DNA from: DAOVVL01 sp965603095
GTDB taxonomy: Bacteria > Pseudomonadota > Alphaproteobacteria > Rhodospirillales > Magnetovibrionaceae
DNA length: 35,111 bases
Direction: 5' to 3'
Assembly (NCBI GenBank): GCA_965603095.1
Contig: CBFDBQ010000020.1
Coordinates: 1-35,111 of the forward strand
Both the position numbers and the translations under genes were made by a program. The notes beneath the pieces are model-generated. The model saw only the letters and a program-made list of their open reading frames with translations. It was not told where the DNA came from and searched no databases. Shown here in pieces: positions 23,503 through 32,083 of this stretch (its first letter is position 1; each line of letters opens with the position of its first letter).

Positions 23503-23768
23503 GCTCAGCTTTGCCACCTACCATACTTTGGCCAGACCCAACCCCTTAATCCACAGGGTTTGGCGCCTTATCCACATATACTCCACATTTTTGAGCCAAG
23601 TTGTTCACATTTTGTCATTTTTATACACCAAAAATGCCAAAAAAACACAATATATGGTGCCTGAGACCTATTTACCGCTAATATGTAGGAGGTGTATCAT
23701 CTTCAACCTAGCGGTCAATTATAGCAACATCAGAGGCAATTTCTTCTTGAAGGGGAGATTGAAAAGGC
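23503..23768. other. 266-bp intergenic region with DnaA-box array and AT-rich tract
   Basis: Separates the SDR gene from the giant repeat protein; both read rightward. The left half (23547-23629) carries five DnaA-box-like 9-mers. 23583-23655 is AT-rich with A and T runs. A perfect ribosome-site-like TAGGAGGT lies at 23686-23693 with no start codon following. A 90-codon ORF across the region (23528-23800) has no coding character. The spacer is either a long 5' control region or an origin-like element. Confidence 0.65.
23547..23629 (+). promoter_or_regulatory. Array of five helically phased DnaA-box-like sites
   Basis: All in the same orientation: TAATCCACA (23547, one mismatch to TTATNCACA), TTATCCACA (23568, perfect), TACTCCACA (23579, two mismatches), TTGTTCACA (23601, one) and TTATACACC (23621, one). 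Start-to-start distances are 21, 11, 22 and 20 bp, close to whole helical turns, so all boxes face nearly the same side. This supports cooperative DnaA binding. It could be an origin of replication or a DnaA-controlled promoter for the next gene. Confidence 0.6.
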
Positions 23769-26700
23769 ATGGTAAAAAAAGAAACGGGAAGCTCGCATAA
23801 TAATAGTGCAGAAGACAGCGCCAATCTGATAGATGGCGAGGTGGCGATTGCCAATGCTAATCCTTCCCCCGATGCCCCCGACTCCCGTGAATTTGATGAA
23901 TGGAAAAAACCGTTTTTCCTACGTTTTCGTGTTGCATCGAGCGTGGGTGTTGCCTTAAGTGCGCTGTGGCTTGGTGCTTCTGCATGGTATATCAGCAGCC
24001 AGCTTGGATGGGGATTGTTGTTTGAGCTACTGCCCCATGAACTTGGCGGTATGGCGGCGGGTGTTATTACTCCGCCAGCATTATTGTGGATGGTAATAGC
24101 GTTTTATGAACGTGGTCACGCACTTCGAAGCGAGACCGAACATCTCCGTTGGCAGATACGCCAGTTAACCTATCCTTCGGATAGGGCGCAAACTCGTTTT
24201 CATGAAATTAGCAAGTCACTAACCCGTCAGGCCCGTGAATTAAGCAAGGCATCGGACGAAGCAATAACTCGTGCAGAAATTATCAATGATCAAATTCGCA
24301 CCCGCGCACTTGAACTTTCACAGGTTTCAGAAGACGCCGACCTTCGTTCGCAAGCGGTGGCAGAGGCGCTATCACGCCAAACCGAACAATTGCGCGTTGT
24401 ATCTGAAAAAGCTGAATCTCGCGCCCGTGATGTGGGTGATGTTTTGCATCGTCGTGCTTACGAAGTGGCAACCACAACTGACCGTGCATCAACCAGAGCA
24501 GAAAAACTTGGGGATATTCTTAAATTAAGGGCGAGCGAATTGCTTGAAGTTGCCGACAGCAGTTCGGCCAAAGCCCGCGATATATCCGATGCCTTTCACA
24601 TTCGCACCGAGGAACTATCTGAAATATCAGAACAAACAGCCGTTCGCGCCGAAAATGTGGGCGAGGAATTATTAAATCGCATAAGCACAATTACAACCGC
24701 CACCGAAGAATCTGCCAACAGAATTGAAACTGCATCTGAAGTATTGAAAGGCGCTGGCGTTGATATGTCACACAGGTCTGATCGCCTGAATGCACAAACA
24801 GAAATGATAAGGGAAACTCTTAAGCGTCAGGCAGATGAGCTTGAACGCATCGCCCAAGAAACCACAAGTACCACCGCCGAGGTTGAAGGCAACCTTGGTC
24901 GTCAGGCAGATGCATTGAATAATACGTCTTCCCATGTTTCAGCCCGCGTACAAGAAATATCAGGCGTACTGGCAGAAAACTCCCATGAGCTTATTGCCGC
25001 ATCTGATCTTGTAACACTGCGGATGAAAGATGCAGGAGAAGCATTCGACAGGGAATCAAAAAATCTTGTTGAAAAATCCGAAGATGCCTCTGGACGTGCT
25101 GGTGATGTGCGTGAACTCTTAAGAAAAACATCGATGGATCTATCGGCTATTTCTGCGCGTGCACTTAATCAAGTTGAATCAGTTGGTGCCTCATTGCAAT
25201 CACGCACAAATGAAATGGGCGCCGCCGGGGATATATCAGAAAGCAGGATTGGTGAAATCGCGCAGGTATTGCACGATCAGGCAGAGGCCCTTTCTGCCAT
25301 TACCGGGGAAAGCGTTGAGCATATAAATACCATTTCAAGACGTTTGTCTGAAAACGTAATAGAGGTTGATGGCGCAACAGAGCGCTCAACAAATTCTATG
25401 AAAGAAGTAGCTAAGGTTCTTGAGGAAAATTCATCGCGCATCATAGTTGCCTCTGACACCGGTGTTGCCGGAATATCTGCTGCAACCAGATCATTAAGCG
25501 AAGGGTTTGAAGAGGTTAATCAATCATCAGAACGCACAGGAAGAATATCAGAAGCATTCCGTCGTCATCTAGTTGATATTAAAGGTGTTTCCGACGATGC
25601 GGTACAACGGATTACCGACCTAGGTGAAAGCGTAAAAGATCGCTCCCATACGTTGGAAAATGTTGCCGACCACGTCGAAGACCGCCTTAGCAAAGCTGGT
25701 GCGGGCCTGCAAGAACGTACCGAGCACATGATTTTTGTATCGGCAAGAACCGGCAAGCTTATTGCGTCAGCGTCGGAAAACCTTGAAGGCAAGGCACAAA
25801 CGCTCGAAGAAACATCCGATAGGGCTGAGCTTCGCCTGCGCGCGTTGGCCGAGCAAATGCGACAAAGCCTAAATGAATTGATGTCATCTACAGATGATTC
25901 AGCAGAGCGGCTAAGTCAAGCAGGTTCGGCAATTAACAAGCATACCGATACCGTTACCGAAGCAACAAATATTGCGGTAAGCGGTGTTGATAAGGCCACT
26001 GCGGCGTTACTAGAGAGATCGCGCGAGGTTGGCTCGGCTTCGGAACGTGCGGCCCAGCTTATTTCATTGGTATCTGATGCAATGCAAAGGCAGTCCAATG
26101 ACATTGACGATACATCAGGACGCGTTGCTGAACGCATAGATATTATTGGTGAAAAACTAAAAACACAATCAACCGATCTTGACGAGCTTGGAGTTCGTGT
26201 AACCGATAGACTTACTGAAACTGGCGAAAACCTGAAAAACAGAAATATTGAGCTAAACGATACTGCTGAAAATGCGGGGCAACGGGTTCGCGAGGCGGCA
26301 AGCATATTAAAAGATGCCGAACGCCAAGTAAGCTCCACCTCTGAAAGCACGGCGCGTGCAATAATTGATGGCGCAGGCAATGCGACAAAAAATATCGAGC
26401 AGGTTTCTGAAATAGCTATTCGCAACCTTGAAAGCGTTGGTGCAAACATTGATGAACGCGCAAATGCGGCCGTGCATTCAACCGGGGTTGCGGCAGGACG
26501 CCTTGATGGTATTTCTGAAACATTTAATCGCCATATGTCTAACCTTGATGGCGCCATGATGCAGGCTAGCTCACGGTTTGAAGGCCTTGGCGATATGTTA
26601 AGCAGGCGCACCGAAGATTTAACCACAACCTACACTCAGGCGACAGATCACATGCGCGCCTTCTCTGAAGATATGCACAATCAAGCCAGCTCGATGATGC

Positions 26701-27959
26701 TGACCTCTGATGAGGCAGTTGGGAAAATAGGATTAGTGGGTGAAAAATTGAACGAGGGTGCATTTGAGGTAAGCCAAACAGTAGACAAGGCATCTAAACT
26801 AATTACCCTTGTTACCAGCGCACTTCATCACAACAGCAATCAAGTGGGAACCGCAACCGAGCGTGCCACAGGTGAGGTTGAGCGCGTAAGTGACCTTATA
26901 AAACGTAGCGCCGAAGACATGAACAATGTTTCCGATAACACTATTCGTAATCTTGGAGCCGCAGGCGATAATTTACGCAAACAGCTTTCCGATATTTCTA
27001 CAGCATCAACACAGGCCAGCACCAAAATTGAAGGTGTGGCAGATGTATTGATGACAAAAGGTAGCGATGCCATATCTGTTTCAGAAGAGGCGCTTTCACG
27101 CCTTAGCCAAATAGGCGATAGCCTAGGCCGTCGCGGCGAAGAGGTTGAAAGTATTACCGAGAATAGCCTTGAACGCCTTAACAGATTTGCAGGCCTTGTT
27201 CAAAACAATGCGAAGGAAGCATCTGATAGAACAGAAAAATTCACCGCAAGCCTTTCCAACGCAAACGAAATTGTCACCGGAAGACTGGTTGAGCTTAATC
27301 GCCTGTATGGTCGCGCAGAAAAAGGCATTAACCTTCTTGGTGATGCCCTTGATCGACAGGGCAGAAATGTTGGCACTATTTCGGAAAATGCTGTGGCCAA
27401 GGTCGTTGCTTGGGATAGCACAATGCGCGAAAGGGTATCGGAATTAACCAATGTTTCTGAACAGGTATCTAAACAGTTAGGTGAGGTTGGTGGTTCAATT
27501 GAGCGCGGATCGAAAGTTATGCGCGAAGCCACTAATGAGGCGTTGGTATTAGCAGACTCACTAGATGCAAAATTGAGCAAGGCCAAGGCAGAAGAATTCA
27601 TGCAACGGGCTGCGTTTATTTCAGAAAAACTGCAGTCTGTTGCAGTTGACCTTGCGCGCATATCAGAAGTTCCAATTTCAGAAGACGACTGGCGCAGGTT
27701 TAACAAAGGCGAAAAAGGAATTTTTGTCCGCAAGATGCTTGGTTTCAAGGAAAAAAATACTTTTGCCGCTATCAAGAATTTGTACCAAGAAGATGGAGAA
27801 TTCCGCGATTACGTTGGGCGCTATGTAACCGAATTTGATAACATGATTGAAAAGGCGCGTGAACGTGACCACGATGGCGTGCTGGAGGCAACATTCTTGT
27901 CATCTGATATGGGTAAATTGTACATGGTTCTGGCGCGTGCTTTGGGCCGGGATGTCTAG
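23769..27959 (+). CDS. Giant membrane-anchored protein with 45 tandem 25-residue repeats (TipN/GPR-like architecture), 1396 aa
   Basis: Probable cell-pole or envelope-scaffold protein. Residues 1-45 are acidic and disordered. Two membrane helices follow (about 54-76 and 95-113) with a short loop, so both ends are probably cytoplasmic. Residues 147-1264 divide by direct count into 45 units: 43 of exactly 25 residues, one of 21 (unit 19) and one of 22 (unit 30). A unit typically reads hydrophobic-Gly-acidic-x-x-Leu at its start, Glu-Leu near 11-12, Ser near 16 and Arg near 22. Twenty-five residues make seven helical turns, so a nearly straight continuous coiled coil is expected. The last 132 residues form a distinct domain (DDWRRFNKGEKGIFVRKMLGF, ending LYMVLARALGR). 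The plan resembles Caulobacter TipN and Agrobacterium GPR. GGGGAG and AAAAGG precede the ATG at 23769. Confidence 0.9.
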   Translation: MVKKETGSSHNNSAEDSANLIDGEVAIANANPSPDAPDSREFDEWKKPFFLRFRVASSVGVALSALWLGASAWYISSQLGWGLLFELLPHELGGMAAGVITPPALLWMVIAFYERGHALRSETEHLRWQIRQLTYPSDRAQTRFHEISKSLTRQARELSKASDEAITRAEIINDQIRTRALELSQVSEDADLRSQAVAEALSRQTEQLRVVSEKAESRARDVGDVLHRRAYEVATTTDRASTRAEKLGDILKLRASELLEVADSSSAKARDISDAFHIRTEELSEISEQTAVRAENVGEELLNRISTITTATEESANRIETASEVLKGAGVDMSHRSDRLNAQTEMIRETLKRQADELERIAQETTSTTAEVEGNLGRQADALNNTSSHVSARVQEISGVLAENSHELIAASDLVTLRMKDAGEAFDRESKNLVEKSEDASGRAGDVRELLRKTSMDLSAISARALNQVESVGASLQSRTNEMGAAGDISESRIGEIAQVLHDQAEALSAITGESVEHINTISRRLSENVIEVDGATERSTNSMKEVAKVLEENSSRIIVASDTGVAGISAATRSLSEGFEEVNQSSERTGRISEAFRRHLVDIKGVSDDAVQRITDLGESVKDRSHTLENVADHVEDRLSKAGAGLQERTEHMIFVSARTGKLIASASENLEGKAQTLEETSDRAELRLRALAEQMRQSLNELMSSTDDSAERLSQAGSAINKHTDTVTEATNIAVSGVDKATAALLERSREVGSASERAAQLISLVSDAMQRQSNDIDDTSGRVAERIDIIGEKLKTQSTDLDELGVRVTDRLTETGENLKNRNIELNDTAENAGQRVREAASILKDAERQVSSTSESTARAIIDGAGNATKNIEQVSEIAIRNLESVGANIDERANAAVHSTGVAAGRLDGISETFNRHMSNLDGAMMQASSRFEGLGDMLSRRTEDLTTTYTQATDHMRAFSEDMHNQASSMMLTSDEAVGKIGLVGEKLNEGAFEVSQTVDKASKLITLVTSALHHNSNQVGTATERATGEVERVSDLIKRSAEDMNNVSDNTIRNLGAAGDNLRKQLSDISTASTQASTKIEGVADVLMTKGSDAISVSEEALSRLSQIGDSLGRRGEEVESITENSLERLNRFAGLVQNNAKEASDRTEKFTASLSNANEIVTGRLVELNRLYGRAEKGINLLGDALDRQGRNVGTISENAVAKVVAWDSTMRERVSELTNVSEQVSKQLGEVGGSIERGSKVMREATNEALVLADSLDAKLSKAKAEEFMQRAAFISEKLQSVAVDLARISEVPISEDDWRRFNKGEKGIFVRKMLGFKEKNTFAAIKNLYQEDGEFRDYVGRYVTEFDNMIEKARERDHDGVLEATFLSSDMGKLYMVLARALGRDV
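24207..27560 (+). repeat. Coding region of the 45-unit, 25-codon tandem repeat
   Basis: This is the part of the giant gene encoding residues 147-1264, a period of 75 bp. Units are diverged at amino-acid and DNA level, so this is an old duplication and not a recent satellite. The two short units lack four (unit 19) or three (unit 30) residues, about one helical turn, which would keep the coiled-coil register. Confidence 0.8.
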
Positions 27960-28804
27960 ACCGTATTTTGTCCAGATTTAATTGCCTGTTTCACGGTGGA
28001 AATAACAAGTTCTAGCATTTCAATTGTTTCACCCAATGGTGCCAACATATAAACTTTTCTGCCATCAATTTCATATGGTCCGGCCACACCGGATGAAATA
28101 GCGTCATCAAATTTTATATCAGGTTCAATTCCTATTTCTTTGGGTATATCGCGCCTGCCGTGGTGGCCATCGGAAATCATTATGGGCAATACGAACACAT
28201 CACCTGTAGGTGCAATCTTTTGCCAATCACCAACCCGTGGACGTTCTTCAAGGAACGCCGACTTAACATTTAGGCTTTCTTCGTTATTGCCCATAACCCC
28301 AGCAATTAGTGATGTTTGCTCAAACGATGCTCTGCTTTGCATGGAGCCATGACCGACAATTATTGCCGTAGCAGATTCTGGTGAAACGTCCATCCTATTC
28401 ATTGCCGCAATAAACATTTTTGAAATAACCGCAGGTATTTTTTCATTAACCCCAAGCGGTTCCGTCATATGAATTTGCATTCTTCCGTTTGGGCCAATGC
28501 GCTCGGTTACGGCCCCGGTAAGGTCAAGCGCGCGCGGTAGCTTAGTTCCAGCGATGTATCCTTTGCAGGTAAATACCGGAACTATGTAAACATTGGTTGC
28601 AGATAAGCTATTTATTACTGCGTCAATTTTTGGTTCTTGCTCAAGAAAACCACAACTGACAGAGGAAAAAATTTTCATATTAGAAAGTTGTTTAGCCAAA
28701 GCCAGAGTAGGGGTGCCATGCGCGCTGGATACAGGTGAACCGTGTGCGGCAAGAACTACTGCAATATTTGAAAGTTTGGTATTATCAAATTGGCTATCGG
28801 ACAT
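27956..28804 (-). CDS. Two-domain CbiX/SirB-type sirohydrochlorin chelatase, 282 aa
   Basis: Inserts a metal into sirohydrochlorin. Beside a siroheme methyltransferase and a dsrN-type amidase, iron insertion to make siroheme (SirB role) is more likely than cobalt insertion. There are two homologous halves. The C-terminal half has both catalytic histidine sites: H152 in VGHGS and H214/H215 in DGHHGRRDIP. The N-terminal half keeps H21 in AAHGSP but its second site reads CKGYIAGTKLP with no histidine, so it is probably structural. No signal peptide. The ATG at 28804 lies 4 bp after the methyltransferase stop. Its stop overlaps the giant gene's stop by 4 bp, tail to tail. Precorrin-2 dehydrogenase, needed between the two steps, is not in this window. 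Confidence 0.85.
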   Translation of the reverse strand: MSDSQFDNTKLSNIAVVLAAHGSPVSSAHGTPTLALAKQLSNMKIFSSVSCGFLEQEPKIDAVINSLSATNVYIVPVFTCKGYIAGTKLPRALDLTGAVTERIGPNGRMQIHMTEPLGVNEKIPAVISKMFIAAMNRMDVSPESATAIIVGHGSMQSRASFEQTSLIAGVMGNNEESLNVKSAFLEERPRVGDWQKIAPTGDVFVLPIMISDGHHGRRDIPKEIGIEPDIKFDDAISSGVAGPYEIDGRKVYMLAPLGETIEMLELVISTVKQAIKSGQNTV

Positions 28805-28808
28805 AAAA

Positions 28809-29630
28809 TTAATCTTGACCAGATTCTTTTTTGGCTAATTCTTCTTGTTCTAACAAGCAATCGCGGGCAGGAATATGCCATGCTATTGAATGAGCAAGGT
28901 CAACCACCCGTCCGATTATAAGCAACGATGGTGCTTTAAGGTCGGCTCTTTCTATGCATTCTGGCAGTTCGCTTAATTTTGTCAAAATAGTTCTTTGTTC
29001 AGGCGTGGTGCCGCGTTCAATTCCAGCCGCTGGTGTATCGGCGGGAAGACCAGCCTTTATCAATTCATCAATAATTTTGCTGACGTTAATTAAGCCCATG
29101 TAAATAACCAATGTTGTGTCGGGGTCGGCCAAGCTTTTCCAATTGAGGTCAAGGTGCTCACCATCGCGACAATGCCCGGTAACGAACCTTACCCCGGTGG
29201 CAAGGCCACGGTGGGTAAGAGGAATCCCGCCATAGGCGCCACACCCGGCAGATGCGGTAATTCCTGGAACAATTTCAAAATCAATACCGTTCTTGGCAAG
29301 AAATTCAGCTTCTTCGCTGCCGCGTCCAAAAATAAATGGATCGCCGCCTTTTAGACGAACAACTTTTTTACCCTCTCGCGCCAAATCAACCAGCAACTGG
29401 TTTATTTCTTCTTGCGGCATATGGTGGTTGCGTGCGGCTTTGCCGGCAAATGTTGTTTTTGTAGTTACGGGTACTAGTTTCATTATTTCATCGGAAACAA
29501 GACGGTCAAAAACAACCACATCGGCTTCTTGTAAAAGCCTAACTGACTTTACTGTCATTAGTTCCACATCGCCCGGCCCGGCACCCACTATTGCTACACG
29601 GGGAGTCTCGTTTGACTGGTTTTCGTTCAT
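28809..29630 (-). CDS. cobA: Uroporphyrinogen-III C-methyltransferase (SUMT)
   Basis: Transfers two SAM methyl groups to uroporphyrinogen III to give precorrin-2, the branch to siroheme and cobalamin. Hallmarks: VGAGPGDVELMTVKSVRLLQEADVVVFDRLV at the N terminus (written here as family pattern; the SAM loop is GAGPGD), RLKGGDPFIFGRGSEEAE, and IVPGITASAG. At 273 residues it is a stand-alone SUMT with no CysG dehydrogenase/chelatase part, which agrees with a separate chelatase gene next door. The frame is open to 29693, but the ATG at 29630 has AAGGA 8 nt upstream and gives the family N terminus. It lies 14 bp after the dsrN-type gene and 4 bp before the chelatase gene, in one operon. A dedicated siroheme supply for DsrAB is the likely role. 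Confidence 0.92.
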   Translation of the reverse strand: MNENQSNETPRVAIVGAGPGDVELMTVKSVRLLQEADVVVFDRLVSDEIMKLVPVTTKTTFAGKAARNHHMPQEEINQLLVDLAREGKKVVRLKGGDPFIFGRGSEEAEFLAKNGIDFEIVPGITASAGCGAYGGIPLTHRGLATGVRFVTGHCRDGEHLDLNWKSLADPDTTLVIYMGLINVSKIIDELIKAGLPADTPAAGIERGTTPEQRTILTKLSELPECIERADLKAPSLLIIGRVVDLAHSIAWHIPARDCLLEQEELAKKESGQD

Positions 29631-29644
29631 TGTTATTTCCTTGT

Positions 29645-31012
29645 TTAACCTGTCTTGTGCGCGCGCACGAATGATGTAAAGCCTTCGACCCAAGGGGATT
29701 TAGAAGTGTTTCTCATATGGGCGTATCCGGCAAGCATGTTGTTTAAAACAATTCCGTCCCGACCGTTCAGGCACTGCCCCCGCACCACCTCATATGAAAA
29801 ATCATGGTTATCGTCCATATTTTCCATCAATGAATAGTGAAATTCATGGGCTGGAATGTTTTTCATTTTAGCCATTTCTCCGGGCCAAGGTAACGCATCA
29901 TTTGCCGCCAGCACAATGTATCCGCGACCCTGTGGTCGGGCAGTCATAACCGCATCACCCGGAACAGCGCCAACCATTGGGGCTGTTTCACCATTCCATG
30001 AAATTCTTTGGCTAAGGTACATCATCCCACCGCATTCAGCGTATGTGGGAAGGCCATTATTAATGGCATCAAGTATTGATTTAAGCATTTTCTTATTGGC
30101 AGATAGTTCTTTGATGCGGGTTTCTGGAAAACCACCGCCAATTATTAATCCATCACAATCAGGCAATGATTTATCCGTTTCAGGATCAAAGAAAATAATA
30201 TTTGCCCCGGCATTTTCCAATGCCTCAAGGTCATCCGGGTAATAAAACCCGAACGCTGGCCCGCGGGCTACGGCAATGGTTATGTCTTTTGCTGCGTTAT
30301 TAATTTTTGCGGCAACATTGGGCAGGGCAGGCGCAGTTTTTGCTATTTGCAATACCTTATCAATATCAACTTCATCTGCGATAATTTTACCCATTAATTC
30401 AATATGGCTTTTGGCCTCACTAATTTCGTTGCTGGGGATTAGCCCTAAATGTCGTTCTGTCATTGCTATGTCTGGGTTGCGGTGAACCGCACCTATAACC
30501 GGAACATCGGTGTAACGTTCAATTACGTTTCGTAATTTTGTCTCATGACGTGGCCCGCCAACAAAATTAAGAATTACTCCACCAATTTTTACATCTGTAT
30601 CAAATTGCTGCATGCCCAAAATTAATGGGGCTATTCCACGGGTCATGCCACGGGCATCAATAACCAATATAACAGGGGCGTCTAACTCTTTTGCCAGATG
30701 GGCGTTTGAATCAATTCCTTCTACGTCCATTCCGTCATGGAGACCTTTGTTGCCTTCAATAACTGCAATATCACCACCGGATGCCTTTGCCGCAAACAAT
30801 GATTTTATTTCGTCTGTTTCTTGTGTGTGGAAATCAAGGTTATAACACGGATGTCCGGCGGCATTTGCAAGCCACATGGGGTCTATGTAATCAGGACCTT
30901 TTTTAAATGGGCGCACATCTTTTCCACGCGCGCTCAAGGCACTGGCAATTCCCACCGATATGGTGGTTTTACCAGATGATTTATGTGCGGCTGAAAAAAA
31001 TACACGGGCCAT
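29645..31012 (-). CDS. dsrN: DsrN-type siroheme amidase (CbiA/CobB family), 455 aa
   Basis: ATP- and glutamine-dependent amidase. Family members make cobyrinic acid a,c-diamide; in dsr clusters the DsrN branch amidates siroheme to the form found in dissimilatory sulfite reductase. The P-loop HKSSGKTT is at the N terminus, KKGPDYIDP and ERHLGLIPSNE follow, and the class I glutaminase part has nucleophile Cys327 in YAECGGMMYL with His392 in HEFHYS. The start is ATG 31012 with AAGG 8 nt upstream, not the TTG one codon earlier. Gene order next to dsrP and siroheme genes supports dsrN over a cobalamin role, although a cobalamin function cannot be excluded from sequence alone. Co-directional with the methyltransferase downstream and the TrpD2-like gene upstream. 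Confidence 0.83.
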   Translation of the reverse strand: MARVFFSAAHKSSGKTTISVGIASALSARGKDVRPFKKGPDYIDPMWLANAAGHPCYNLDFHTQETDEIKSLFAAKASGGDIAVIEGNKGLHDGMDVEGIDSNAHLAKELDAPVILVIDARGMTRGIAPLILGMQQFDTDVKIGGVILNFVGGPRHETKLRNVIERYTDVPVIGAVHRNPDIAMTERHLGLIPSNEISEAKSHIELMGKIIADEVDIDKVLQIAKTAPALPNVAAKINNAAKDITIAVARGPAFGFYYPDDLEALENAGANIIFFDPETDKSLPDCDGLIIGGGFPETRIKELSANKKMLKSILDAINNGLPTYAECGGMMYLSQRISWNGETAPMVGAVPGDAVMTARPQGRGYIVLAANDALPWPGEMAKMKNIPAHEFHYSLMENMDDNHDFSYEVVRGQCLNGRDGIVLNNMLAGYAHMRNTSKSPWVEGFTSFVRAHKTG

Positions 31013-31041
31013 CAATTATGCCTTTTGATCTTATGCCAGAA

Positions 31042-32052
31042 TTAAGGTGCTGAGCTTAACACGTCTTTGTTTCGTGCTTCCCACATTTCGGTTGCCATTT
31101 TCACGGCACTATCTGGGTTTTGCGCTCTCCCCATAATTCGTAAAACTATGGCGGCGGTTCCAATAATTGCACCTATGGCGTAATCGTTATCTTCGGCTCC
31201 GGCCCATACGGATTTAAGGCGGGAAAGGTCCATTTCCTCATCTTTTTCGTATGCGTGCTCTTCTAACATGGCGGGCCATTGTTCTTCGGCGCGTTTGCCG
31301 TCTTGTAACATTTGCACCACAATTGGTTTGTGCGGACGGCGTTCGGCTTCACCGCCTTCACCTTTGAACACTGCCATATTTTTTTGACCCAAAAGCTCAG
31401 CCGTATCGCGGTGGACATCGCGGTAATTAGGGTGAAACACCGTCTGCATTTCATTGGCGGCGTTAAATGGGTTTAGCATTCTGGCAAATGTATTTACCGG
31501 CGAACGAACCCCCAAAATTGGTTTTAATTCAATTATTTCTTGTAACTGCGGAACAAGGTTTGCTAACGGCAGATAGGCAAAATTGCTGGCATTAATATGA
31601 TCAGATGCCTCAACCAGCGAACCGGCAATAGGAATGCCAAGAAATTCTAATGCTTGGCGCGAAAATAAACGGCCCTCGGTGTGGCCTTCGGTTCCTTGCA
31701 TGCAAATTTTAATTCCATTAGCAGCCAACATCAGGGCCGAAAGCAGGAACCATGGCAATTGGCGTTTCTTGCCCGAATACGATGCCCAGTCCACGTCTAC
31801 TTCTGGAGCATCTTTGGGTAGCTTTATAAATTTACGCGCGGCCCGAACAAATCCTGCGCCTTCGCCCGGAACCTCGGTCCGCACGCGCAGGATGCAAAGA
31901 AACGCACCAAGTTGAAGCGGTTCAACCTCACCCTTTAAAATCATGGTGGCGGCCTCAAACATTTCTTCTTCGTCAAGCGGACGCGAAAGGTTGGGGCCGC
32001 GCCCGATGATGCGAACAAATTGGGCAAATGGATGTTCTTTAAGGGTGGTCAT
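31042..32052 (-). CDS. TrpD2/YbiB-like glycosyltransferase-family protein, 336 aa
   Basis: Nucleoside phosphorylase/phosphoribosyltransferase-like fold related to anthranilate phosphoribosyltransferase. The N-terminal helical domain (about 1-70) has LDEEEMFEAATMILKGEVEPLQLGAFLCILRVR. The PRPP-binding GTGGD loop of TrpD is replaced by SYSGKKRQ, as expected for the TrpD2 branch, whose E. coli member YbiB binds nucleic acid rather than acting in tryptophan synthesis. The segment ICMQGTEGHTEGRLFSRQALEFLG corresponds in position to the TrpD glycine loop. No trp genes are nearby. It lies inside the dsr cluster between dsrP and dsrN, co-directional with both. The ATG at 32052 has AGGG about 14 nt upstream. 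Its role here is unknown. Confidence 0.85.
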   Translation of the reverse strand: MTTLKEHPFAQFVRIIGRGPNLSRPLDEEEMFEAATMILKGEVEPLQLGAFLCILRVRTEVPGEGAGFVRAARKFIKLPKDAPEVDVDWASYSGKKRQLPWFLLSALMLAANGIKICMQGTEGHTEGRLFSRQALEFLGIPIAGSLVEASDHINASNFAYLPLANLVPQLQEIIELKPILGVRSPVNTFARMLNPFNAANEMQTVFHPNYRDVHRDTAELLGQKNMAVFKGEGGEAERRPHKPIVVQMLQDGKRAEEQWPAMLEEHAYEKDEEMDLSRLKSVWAGAEDNDYAIGAIIGTAAIVLRIMGRAQNPDSAVKMATEMWEARNKDVLSSAP

Positions 32053-32083
32053 GGCTTTGTTTGTTTCCCTATAAAACGGCAGA

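Noticed and set aside
23686..23693. Perfect ribosome-site-like TAGGAGGT
   Set aside because: No ATG, GTG or TTG at usable spacing in any frame; not in frame with the giant gene, which has its own site.
23528..23800. 90-codon ORF spanning the DnaA-box region
   Set aside because: No coding character, overlaps the start of the giant gene, and includes the box array and AT-rich runs.
27956..31012. Reading the CbiX-, SUMT- and CobB-like genes as a cobalamin cluster
   Set aside because: No other cobalamin genes are present and the neighbours are dsrP, O, J and L; siroheme synthesis and amidation explains all three.
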